Shown here piece after piece: positions 5,664 to 10,770 of a stretch of DNA of 10,770 nucleotides. Source of the DNA: a bacterium (GTDB lineage: Bacteria; ARS69); the NCBI GenBank assembly GCA_025774865.1, contig JALGZO010000232.1:1-10770 (forward strand), in the 5' to 3' direction. The first letter of the stretch is position 1, and each line of letters begins with the position of its first letter. The notes under the pieces are model-generated. The model searched no databases. It saw only the letters and a program-made list of their open reading frames with translations, and was not told the origin of the DNA. The translations under genes and the position numbers were made by a program.

Positions 5664-6679
5664 AGCGCGAGGACCTCGTGCGCCTCGGAGTCGCCGTCGG
5701 GAAGGGCGTGGGGCCGGTGACCGCCCGGCGGGCCCGCGATCTCGCCGGGGGGTGGGTTCCCGCGGAGGAAACCGCTCCGTCCGCCCGGATCCCGGATCCG
5801 GTGCGGGCCGCATTCGTCGGAGCGTCGGCGCGGGGCGAGCGCGTGCACCTGGCGTGTGAGAAGCGCGGCGTCAAGATCCTCTTTCGCGAGGGGCCCGAGT
5901 GGCCGGAGGGACTCGAGTGTCTCACGGACGTTCCGGAGGTCATCTTCGTGCGGGGACGCCTCGGGGTCTTGCGCGAGCGAGGCGTGGCGATCGTTGGAAC
6001 GCGCGAGTGCTCCACCGCGGGGGCGGACCTCACGCACGATCTCGCTCGGCGCCTCGCCGAGGAGGGCTGGGTGATCGTGTCGGGACTCGCTCGTGGGATC
6101 GATGCGCACGCTCACCGCGCCGCGCTGGCCGGCGGAGGAGACACGATCGCCGTGCTCGGTTGCGGCCCGGACGTTCACTACCCCGGAGAGAATCGCGAGC
6201 TGCAGGAGACGATTGCCCGTGATGGTCTTCTCGTCTCGGAGTTTGCACCGGGCGCCCAGCCCGTTCCGGGGCACTTCCCTCGCCGGAACCGGATCCTCGC
6301 GGCGCTGGCCCACGCGGTGGTCGTCGTGGAGTCGCGCGCACGGAGCGGCGCCCTCGTGACGGCGCGGCATGCGTTGGACCAGGGGAAGGAGATCTTCGTC
6401 GTGCCGGGCTGGCCGACGTCGCCGGTGTCGTCCGGCCCGTTGGCGCTCCTGCGGGACGGCGCGCGTCCGATCCGTGGCGCGGAAGACCTTCTGGAGGATC
6501 TCGGCGGCATCGCCGGGGGCCCGGCCGCCGATCCGGAAGAGGTTCGCGCGCTCGGGGCGGTGCGTGACGGGGCGGAAACGCCGGTGCAGCTCGCGACGTC
6601 GCTCGGAGTCAGCGTCGAGGAGGCTCGCGACCGCCTGGCGCGCCTGGAGCTCCTCGGTCTATTGGCCCCGGGAGGGTAA
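5660..6679 (+). CDS. dprA: DNA-processing protein DprA (Smf)
   Basis: Cytoplasmic protein that binds incoming single-stranded DNA during natural transformation and loads RecA on it. Homologues are also widespread in bacteria not known to be competent. The 339-residue product has an N-terminal helix-hairpin-helix-like region (about 1-30), the Rossmann-type DprA core with VAIVGTREC (109-117), VSGLARGIDAHAHRAAL (140-156), VLGCGPDVHYP (165-175), FPRRNRI (206-212), SGALVTARHALDQG (229-242) and VPG (248-250), then a winged-helix C-terminal domain (about 303-339). GTG 5660 overlaps the preceding TGA and has GGGGAGGA just upstream (5649-5656). A frame open further upstream is not DprA-like. With a type IV pilus secretin in the same window, a DNA-uptake role is plausible but not shown. 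Confidence 0.94.
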   Translation: MKREDLVRLGVAVGKGVGPVTARRARDLAGGWVPAEETAPSARIPDPVRAAFVGASARGERVHLACEKRGVKILFREGPEWPEGLECLTDVPEVIFVRGRLGVLRERGVAIVGTRECSTAGADLTHDLARRLAEEGWVIVSGLARGIDAHAHRAALAGGGDTIAVLGCGPDVHYPGENRELQETIARDGLLVSEFAPGAQPVPGHFPRRNRILAALAHAVVVVESRARSGALVTARHALDQGKEIFVVPGWPTSPVSSGPLALLRDGARPIRGAEDLLEDLGGIAGGPAADPEEVRALGAVRDGAETPVQLATSLGVSVEEARDRLARLELLGLLAPGG

Positions 6680-6682
6680 TCG

Positions 6683-7594
6683 GTGTCGTTTCGGGACGTG
6701 CGTCGCTTCTGGGAAAGCGCCGGGTTCTTCCTCTTGACCGGGCTCGTTCGCGCGTTGCCGCGCCGAGTGGGACGGGCGGCCGGGACCTGGCTCGGTGGCT
6801 TCGTGTTCGATGTCGCCCGCATTCGGCGTACGGTCGCGGTCCGGAACGTCACGGAACGTCTGGCGCCCGCCGGCGGTCTTCCCGAGGCCGAGCGGATCGC
6901 GCGCGAGAGCTACCGCGTCATGGCCCGGACCTTCGTAGATCTCGTCCGGCTCGACCGCATCGATCGCTCGGTCACCGATCGGGTGTTCTCGCCGGACGAC
7001 GTCGAGTGGTTCCGGTCGATGGAGCGCGGCGGGCGGGGCGCGGTTCTCGTCTCCGGGCACTTCGGGAACTGGGAAATCATGGCGCTCGCGATTCGCCGGC
7101 TCGGTCTGCCGCTCCGAGTGGTCGCCGCTCGTCAGGCCAACGCGGTCGTGGACGAGGGCGTCAAACGAGTCCGGCGCCAGGCGGGCATCGACACCATCTC
7201 GTCCGGGCGCGACGTCCGGGAGATCCTGCGTGCCCTGCGCGCGAACGAGTTCGTCGCGACCCTCATGGATCAGGATGCTCGGCGCCGCGGAGTGTTCGTC
7301 GACTTCCTCGGAGTGCCGGCCTCGACGCACACCGGCATGCTCTCCCTGGCCTTGCGCACCGGGTCGCCGATCGTCACCGGCGTGATGGTCGACGAAGGGG
7401 GCTCGTACCGGTTCGTTCGCGGGGACGTATGGCGTCCTCGCCGGGACGATCCGGACAACCTCCTCGACAGTGTCGCTCACTTCAACTCGTTCCTCGGGGA
7501 GCAAGTGCGGAGGCACCCCGAGAACTACTTCTGGGCCCACCGACGCTGGAAGAGCAGTCCGCCGGCGGCAGCGCCCTCCGGAGACCAGCCTTGA
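6683..7594 (+). CDS. LpxL/HtrB-type lysophospholipid (lipid A) acyltransferase family protein
   Basis: Inner-membrane-associated acyltransferase of the LpxL/LpxM (HtrB) family. It probably adds a secondary acyl chain to lipid A or a related glycolipid. The 303-residue product has a hydrophobic N-terminal segment (about 12-24), the catalytic HX4E motif HFGNWE (H126, E131), the family segment DQDARRRGVFVDFLG (196-210) and a C-terminal FWAHRRWK (283-290). The GTG at 6683 has GGAGGG (6671-6676) 6 nt upstream and starts 3 nt after the dprA stop. Its end overlaps the next start as TTGA. The exact acceptor is unknown; some members acylate lipids other than Kdo-lipid A. It implies an outer-membrane lipid needing late acylation. 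Confidence 0.88.
   Translation: MSFRDVRRFWESAGFFLLTGLVRALPRRVGRAAGTWLGGFVFDVARIRRTVAVRNVTERLAPAGGLPEAERIARESYRVMARTFVDLVRLDRIDRSVTDRVFSPDDVEWFRSMERGGRGAVLVSGHFGNWEIMALAIRRLGLPLRVVAARQANAVVDEGVKRVRRQAGIDTISSGRDVREILRALRANEFVATLMDQDARRRGVFVDFLGVPASTHTGMLSLALRTGSPIVTGVMVDEGGSYRFVRGDVWRPRRDDPDNLLDSVAHFNSFLGEQVRRHPENYFWAHRRWKSSPPAAAPSGDQP
7580..7583 (+). promoter_or_regulatory. Ribosome binding site supporting a TTG start
   Basis: GGAG lies 7 nt before TTG 7591, inside the end of the acyltransferase gene. It supports the TTGA overlap as the real start of the kinase gene, where the PfkB-type first strand (PFIAVIGTVNLD) begins at once. Confidence 0.55.
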
Positions 7595-8547
7595 GCCGTC
7601 CCTTCATCGCGGTCATCGGGACGGTGAATCTGGACACGATCGTCACGGCCGACGGCCGCCGCGTCGAGAGCCTCGGAGGCATCTTGTACAACGCGATTCC
7701 GCTCGGGGCACTCCTGGAATCCACCGGCATCTCCGTCAAGCTCTTCGGTCGACTGGGACCGGAACATCGGGAACAGGCGATCCGAATGGTCGAGCCGTTC
7801 TCCGCCGTCGACGCGACGACGCTGGTAGCGGATCCGGGGGGAACGAACCTCTCGCTCCTGGACTATTCGCGGGGAGGGGAGCGGCGAGAAGAGGTCGAGA
7901 TGCGGGTGAAGTCGCTCTCCCCGGAGGACCTCCTCGGCGCCGAGGGCGCGCGGGCGGTGCTCGTGAACATGATCTCGGGCCAGGATGTGACTCGGGAAAC
8001 GCTCGGTGAGCTTCGTCGCGCGTCGAGCGCAGACTTCCTGCTCGACGTCCAGGCGCTCGCGCGCACGTTCGCAACGCCGCGGCGGGTACGCGTCGTTCCT
8101 CACCGGACGGAGTGGTGCCGCGTCTTCGACGTCGTCCGGGGTAACGAGGAGGAGATCGCGCACTTCGGCGGAGTTCCGAACGACACGGCGAAGGCGGCGG
8201 AGCAGATACTCCGCGAAGGGCCCTGCGAGGTGCTCGCGACCCGCGGGGAGCGAGGGTCGTGGCGCGCGTCGCTCGGTCCCGGGGGGCTCACGCGCGTCGA
8301 GGTACCTCCGGATCCCTGGCAGCCGGCCGCCGATCCGACCGGGTGCGGCGACGCCTTCCTCGCCGGCGTCTGCGCGGGGCGCGTGGTCGGGCTCGATCCG
8401 GGGACGGCGTGCCGGCTCGGCTCGTACGCGGCCTCCCGCGTGGCTGGTCTCTCGGGGATCGAGTCTCTCGGCGAGCTGCGGAGCCTCGCCGCGGAGGCGG
8501 TGGATCGGGATCCCGCGTGGAGCGCGCTCGCAGCGTCGGTGCGCTGA
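7591..8547 (+). CDS. PfkB-family carbohydrate/nucleoside kinase
   Basis: Ribokinase-fold kinase that phosphorylates a sugar or nucleoside with ATP; the substrate is not predictable. The 318-residue product starts with the first Rossmann strand IAVIGTVNLD (6-15) and has the N-terminal Gly-Gly of the substrate site in SLGGILYN (28-34). It also has N185 in GNEEE, ATRGERGSW (217-225), and the C-terminal PfkB signature DPTGCGDAFLAG (248-259) with catalytic base D254. The start is TTG 7591, overlapping the acyltransferase TGA; the frame also runs far upstream, but only this part is kinase-like. Last gene of the operon. Its coupling to a lipid acyltransferase hints at a sugar for envelope glycolipid, as HldE does for LPS heptose, but this is inference. 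Confidence 0.87.
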   Translation: MSRPFIAVIGTVNLDTIVTADGRRVESLGGILYNAIPLGALLESTGISVKLFGRLGPEHREQAIRMVEPFSAVDATTLVADPGGTNLSLLDYSRGGERREEVEMRVKSLSPEDLLGAEGARAVLVNMISGQDVTRETLGELRRASSADFLLDVQALARTFATPRRVRVVPHRTEWCRVFDVVRGNEEEIAHFGGVPNDTAKAAEQILREGPCEVLATRGERGSWRASLGPGGLTRVEVPPDPWQPAADPTGCGDAFLAGVCAGRVVGLDPGTACRLGSYAASRVAGLSGIESLGELRSLAAEAVDRDPAWSALAASVR

Positions 8548-8580
8548 GGACGCTCGGCCGTGGGCCCTGGCAGTGACCAA

Positions 8581-8630
8581 CGGCGGGACTCCAAGGTCCC
8601 CGCGTTCCGGTTTGGCCTTTCGTCCCGCCG
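8581..8630 (+). repeat. 9-bp inverted repeat just after the kinase gene
   Basis: CGGCGGGAC (8581-8589) and GTCCCGCCG (8622-8630) are perfect reverse complements around a 32-nt middle. Within it CCAA (8591-8594) can pair with TTGG (8612-8615). An alternative local hairpin, GCGGGAC with GTCCCCGC (8583-8603, one bulge), competes with the outer stem. No T tract follows, so it is not a standard terminator. It could be a 3'-end structure of the operon mRNA or part of a structured RNA. Confidence 0.5.
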
Positions 8631-8847
8631 GCCCGGCCATCCGAGCTCGGCCGGATCTGATTTCCGAGGTCTTCTGCGTAATCGATTGATCTCTGACCGG
8701 TTAGCCCGCTGGATCGCGGTTCGCCAACCCCCCGGAGAGCCAGCCGTCGTCGGGATCGGCACGGAATTCTCTACTGCATGACGGTTGGCCGGGACCGGCC
8801 CACTCTGCATCCTGTCTTTCCCGTGGTTCCGGTCGACGTGCGAAGTA

Positions 8848-8959
8848 GGGACATCGGCCGTCAGTGTGAGAGGAGCTTCCGGGGGGGAGCCGCTGGCGCG
8901 CCGTCTGTCCCGACCTTCGTCGAAGGTTCGAGGGGCACCCGTTCTCGGGTGCCCCTTTT
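8848..8959 (+). ncRNA. Candidate structured RNA ending at an intrinsic terminator
   Basis: Three consecutive foldable elements are seen. (1) A long-range stem: GGGACA (8848-8853) with TGTCCC (8906-8911), continued by CGGC (8855-8858) with GCCG (8900-8903), enclosing a hairpin GCTTCC/GGGAGC (8875-8880, 8885-8890, one G-U pair). (2) The inverted repeat ACCTTCG/CGAAGGT (8913-8919, 8921-8927). (3) The terminator hairpin. This could be the 3' part of a small RNA or the tail of the operon mRNA. The 5' end is unknown, no convincing promoter was found, and it matches no RNA class I recognise. Confidence 0.35.
8932..8959 (+). terminator. Strong Rho-independent terminator
   Basis: GGGGCACCCG (8932-8941) and CGGGTGCCCC (8946-8955) form a perfect 10-bp stem with a TTCT loop, directly followed by TTTT (8956-8959). 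It is the only textbook intrinsic terminator in the window, 384 nt past the kinase stop and 118 nt before rnd. It would end either the obgE operon read-through or a separate small RNA, and would isolate rnd. Confidence 0.88.
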
Positions 8960-8991
8960 CATTCTCGTTCGGGGGTCCGGACGATCGTCGG

Positions 8992-9020
8992 CTGCGCCGA
9001 TCGCTCGCTTTGGATAGAAT
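8992..9020 (+). promoter_or_regulatory. Possible promoter for rnd
   Basis: TAGAAT at 9015-9020 matches the -10 consensus at 5 of 6 positions and lies after the terminator. At 17-bp spacing the -35 would be CTGCGC (8992-8997), a poor match. The predicted start near 9027 gives a leader of about 50 nt. The position is sensible, but the -35 is weak. Confidence 0.35.
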
Positions 9021-9066
9021 GCCGCTTGACCGCCTCGCCCACCGCCATCGCACCGGCTCGCGCGCC

Positions 9067-9072
9067 AGGGGA
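9067..9072 (+). promoter_or_regulatory. Ribosome binding site supporting the TTG start of rnd
   Basis: AGGGGA is placed 5 nt before TTG 9078. No upstream in-frame ATG or GTG is seen close by, and the RNase D fold begins within about 20 residues of this start. Confidence 0.6.
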
Positions 9073-9077
9073 CCCGG

Positions 9078-10256
9078 TTGCTAATCCAAGATCGCAAGAC
9101 GTTCGAGCAAACGATCGACGCCATTCGAGAGGCCGGCTCGTTCGGGTGGGATACCGAGTTCATCCAGGATCGGACGTACTGGCCCCGACTCTGCCTCGTC
9201 CAGGTGTCGACCAGCGATCGCGTGGCCGCGATCGATCCCTTCGAAGTCGGAGATCTGAGCCCTCTCTGGGACGTCGTCACCGATCCGGAGATCCTCGTCA
9301 TCCTGCACGCGGGTGCCCAGGATCTCCAGATCGCGTACGACGCGTCGAGTCGAGTCGCGCAGAACGTGTTCGACACGCAGATCGCCGCCTCGTTCGCCGG
9401 GTATGGCGACAGCATCAGCTACGCGGGGCTGCTGGCGCGGGAGATGGGGGTTCGTCTCTCGAAGAAGGAGACGATGACGGACTGGTCGCGCCGGCCGCTG
9501 ACGGATGCGCAACTCGCGTACGCTCTCGATGACGTCCGGCACCTGCTCCCGGTGCATGACCGGCTGACGCACAAGCTCGACGAGCTCGGCCGACTCGCCT
9601 GGATCGACGAAGAGCACCGCGCGTATGGAGACGATCGAACGTTCCAGCGCGATCCTCGCCGAGCCTGGGAGCGACTCTCGAAACGTCGGTCCCTCGACCG
9701 CAAAGCGCTCGCCGTGCTCAGGGAGGTGGCGGCGTGGCGGGAAGAGACGGCGGCCACGCAGAACGTGCCGCGGAACCGCATTCTGAGTGATGACGTTCTC
9801 GTGGAGGTCGCGCGTCGCGCCCCCGGGAAGCCGCGCCAGCTCGCCGCGATCCGGAACCTCCACGAAGGAGTGCAGAGGCGTTACGGAGCGGACATCATCT
9901 CCGCCGTCGAGCGCGGCCTTCAGGTGCCGGACCAGGAACGACCGGAGCCCGCCCGGCTCAGATCGGAGGATCCGGCGCGGGCCCGCTTGGTCGATCTCAT
10001 GGATCAGCTCGTGCAGATCCGAGCGCGCGAGACGGGTGTCGGCCGCACCGTGCTCGCCACGAGGCTCGATCTGGATCGAGCGGCGGCGATCCACTACGGC
10101 GAGAACTCGGGCGGCGACCTGCCACCGATCCTCCGGGGCTGGCGAGAGGAACTCGTCGGTCGTGACCTACGCCGCCTGCTGGACGGCGAGCTCCGGCTCG
10201 GGGTCGATCCGGTCGCGAGGGTCCCGCGGGTCCTTTCGGGAGATGCCGCCGGCTAG
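9078..10256 (+). CDS. rnd: Ribonuclease D
   Basis: 3'-to-5' exoribonuclease of the DEDDy family, which trims tRNA precursors and other stable RNA 3' ends in the cytoplasm using two metal ions. The 392-residue product has Exo I in WDTEF (D25, E27), Exo II in HAGAQDLQIA (D82), Exo III in YALDD (Y148, D152), and the family segment YWPRLCLVQVS (34-44). An HRDC domain follows (about 207-285, including VLREVAAWREE and NVPRNRILSDD). A second, less clear helical HRDC-like segment (about 300-375) would match the two-HRDC layout of E. coli RNase D. The start is TTG 9078 with AGGGGA upstream. It appears to be a single-gene unit, isolated by a terminator before it and facing a convergent gene after it. 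Confidence 0.94.
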   Translation: MLIQDRKTFEQTIDAIREAGSFGWDTEFIQDRTYWPRLCLVQVSTSDRVAAIDPFEVGDLSPLWDVVTDPEILVILHAGAQDLQIAYDASSRVAQNVFDTQIAASFAGYGDSISYAGLLAREMGVRLSKKETMTDWSRRPLTDAQLAYALDDVRHLLPVHDRLTHKLDELGRLAWIDEEHRAYGDDRTFQRDPRRAWERLSKRRSLDRKALAVLREVAAWREETAATQNVPRNRILSDDVLVEVARRAPGKPRQLAAIRNLHEGVQRRYGADIISAVERGLQVPDQERPEPARLRSEDPARARLVDLMDQLVQIRARETGVGRTVLATRLDLDRAAAIHYGENSGGDLPPILRGWREELVGRDLRRLLDGELRLGVDPVARVPRVLSGDAAG

Positions 10257-10309
10257 TGTTCCGTCTCGACCGTCTCGCTTCCGTTTACGTTGGTTGGCTC
10301 CGAGCGGCA

Positions 10310-10340
10310 CGAGGCCGGGCGAGGGTGCCTCCCGACCTCG
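10310..10340. terminator. Imperfect hairpin between convergent rnd and GH57 genes
   Basis: CGAGGCCGGG (10310-10319) and CCCGACCTCG (10331-10340) pair over 10 positions with one C-A mismatch, around an 11-nt loop. It lies in the 107-bp gap between two convergent genes, where a shared terminator is expected. No T tract flanks it on either strand, so factor-independent termination is doubtful. Confidence 0.3.
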
Positions 10341-10363
10341 CGAAGCTCGGACTCACCAGGCAA

Positions 10364-10770
10364 CTAGCGCTCGGACGGAGCGGTCTTCGGAGCGGCCAGC
10401 GAGAGCAGCACGTCGCCGAGCTCGGGGAACAGCCGATCACGCTCTTCGATCGTGCGAACGAACTGCGCGTCCACGGGGTCCGGGCGGTGACCGTCGAGCA
10501 CGCGCCGGCCCAGATCCGCCAGCCGGGCGAGATCGTCCGTGTGGAGGCGGACACGCTCGGTAGCATAATCCACCGCTGATCCGGTCGTGATCAAGAATGG
10601 CCAGTCGGAGGCGCAAGCGAGCAGGAGCTGCCGCACGGCCGCGACCGCGATGAGTCGCGCCTCCGCCCGGTCCGAGTCGCGTGCAGCCCGCCAGAGATCC
10701 CAGACCGCTTCCTCGCTCGGGTAGATCAGCTGCCATGTCCACGCGACCGCGGGATTGTTCCATACGTAGT
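10364..10770 (-). CDS. GH57-type alpha-glucan enzyme (branching-enzyme-like), C-terminal fragment
   Basis: C-terminal 134 residues of a gene whose start lies beyond the window. The frame is open to the right edge, so the GTG at 10636 is not its start. The segment resembles the C-terminal helical (DUF1957) domain of glycoside hydrolase family 57 glucan branching enzymes. It has a Trp-rich stretch (WTWQLIYPSEEAVWDLWRAA), RQLLLACASDWPFLITTGSAVDYA, which matches the conserved SSDW-FI-TTG-YA region, and IEERDRLFPELG, like the DNIFPEID segment of the family. Branching enzymes move alpha-1,4 glucan segments to alpha-1,6 positions in glycogen synthesis. Other GH57 members share this domain, so 4-alpha-glucanotransferase or amylase-like activity is possible. 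The catalytic domain is not in the window. Stop TAG at 10366-10364; convergent with rnd. Confidence 0.8.
   Translation of the reverse strand, partial: YVWNNPAVAWTWQLIYPSEEAVWDLWRAARDSDRAEARLIAVAAVRQLLLACASDWPFLITTGSAVDYATERVRLHTDDLARLADLGRRVLDGHRPDPVDAQFVRTIEERDRLFPELGDVLLSLAAPKTAPSER

Larger units (their letters stand above)
8548..9077. other. 530-bp non-coding region between the kinase gene and rnd
   Basis: No open frame here looks like a protein: the candidates have no family resemblance, no good ribosome binding site, and some run through the terminator. It holds an inverted repeat at 8581-8630, a less GC-rich patch near 8655-8705, the palindrome GGCCGGGACCGGCC (8787-8800), a folded segment at 8848-8927, a strong terminator at 8932-8959 and a -10-like element at 9015-9020. 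I searched by eye for tRNA, tmRNA, SRP RNA, RNase P RNA and common riboswitch cores and recognised none. Confidence 0.7.

Noticed and set aside
3892-6033. 713-codon open frame on the minus strand opposite obgE, the HEAT gene and dprA
   Set aside because: Arg/Pro/Ser-rich, no family motifs, fully antisense to three well-supported genes. This is a normal by-product of high GC at third codon positions.
7006-7590. N-terminal extension of the PfkB kinase, as a fusion
   Set aside because: It overlaps the acyltransferase gene in another frame and has the composition of a shadow frame. The kinase fold starts right at TTG 7591 with a Shine-Dalgarno.
8837-8855. GCGAAGTAGGGA resembling the end of a TPP riboswitch
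   Set aside because: The CTGAGA and CCTGATCTGG cores are missing, and no thiamine gene follows.
8921-8935. GGTTCGAG resembling a tRNA T-loop
   Set aside because: The flanks do not form a 5-bp T stem, and no acceptor, D or anticodon arm is found. The bases belong to the hairpin before the terminator.
8778-9084. Small + open frames in the kinase-rnd gap
   Set aside because: No family resemblance or good ribosome binding site, and they run through the strong terminator hairpin.
10256-10579. 107-codon + frame after rnd
   Set aside because: Mostly antisense to the GH57 fragment, which has clear family motifs; no motif of its own.

Overview
This window is high-GC chromosomal DNA of a diderm bacterium. 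The outer-membrane type IV pilus secretin and the LpxL/HtrB-type acyltransferase both imply an outer membrane. Every gene is housekeeping or cell-envelope related. I see no transposase, integrase, phage gene, CRISPR array or resistance gene. The gene set does not fix the phylum. An FCB-like or other deep-branching diderm lineage is a guess from the gene order and high GC, not a result.

Region 1 (1-3171, all +): the 3' end of pilQ (type IV pilus secretin), aroK (shikimate kinase), rsmD (16S rRNA G966 methyltransferase), coaD (phosphopantetheine adenylyltransferase) and a small FmdB-type zinc-ribbon protein. pilQ next to aroK echoes the pilMNOPQ-aroKB order of many Proteobacteria, but no aroB follows. 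aroK/rsmD and rsmD/coaD overlap, so rsmD and coaD are probably translationally coupled. The 142-bp pilQ-aroK gap holds a GC hairpin, two tandem copies of a palindromic 13-mer and a possible promoter.

Region 2 (3176-3850, -): a HAD-family phosphatase convergent with the FmdB gene, with stops only 4 bp apart. It is divergent from obgE. The 143-bp gap to obgE carries a back-to-back promoter pair whose two TTGACG -35 boxes are the arms of a perfect 8-bp inverted repeat.

Region 3 (3994-8547, all +): a tight operon of obgE (ribosome-associated GTPase), a small HEAT-repeat protein, dprA (single-strand DNA/RecA loader), an LpxL-like lipid acyltransferase and a PfkB-family sugar kinase. Every junction overlaps by 4 nt or is separated by 3 nt, and the last four genes start with GTG or TTG. 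The HEAT-repeat gene is the least characterised member.

Region 4 (8548-9077): a 530-bp stretch with no credible protein gene. It contains several nested inverted repeats and ends in an excellent intrinsic terminator (8932-8959). It may be a long structured 3' UTR or an unrecognised small RNA. A TAGAAT -10-like element after the terminator suggests separate transcription of the next gene.

Region 5 (9078-10770): rnd (RNase D, DEDDy exonuclease plus HRDC) on +. It converges on the 3' end of a GH57-type alpha-glucan enzyme gene on -, whose 5' part lies beyond the window.

The most useful leads are the symmetric divergent promoter, the structured RNA candidate before rnd, and the obgE-HEAT-dprA-acyltransferase-kinase operon. 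No wholly new system is demonstrable from the sequence alone.
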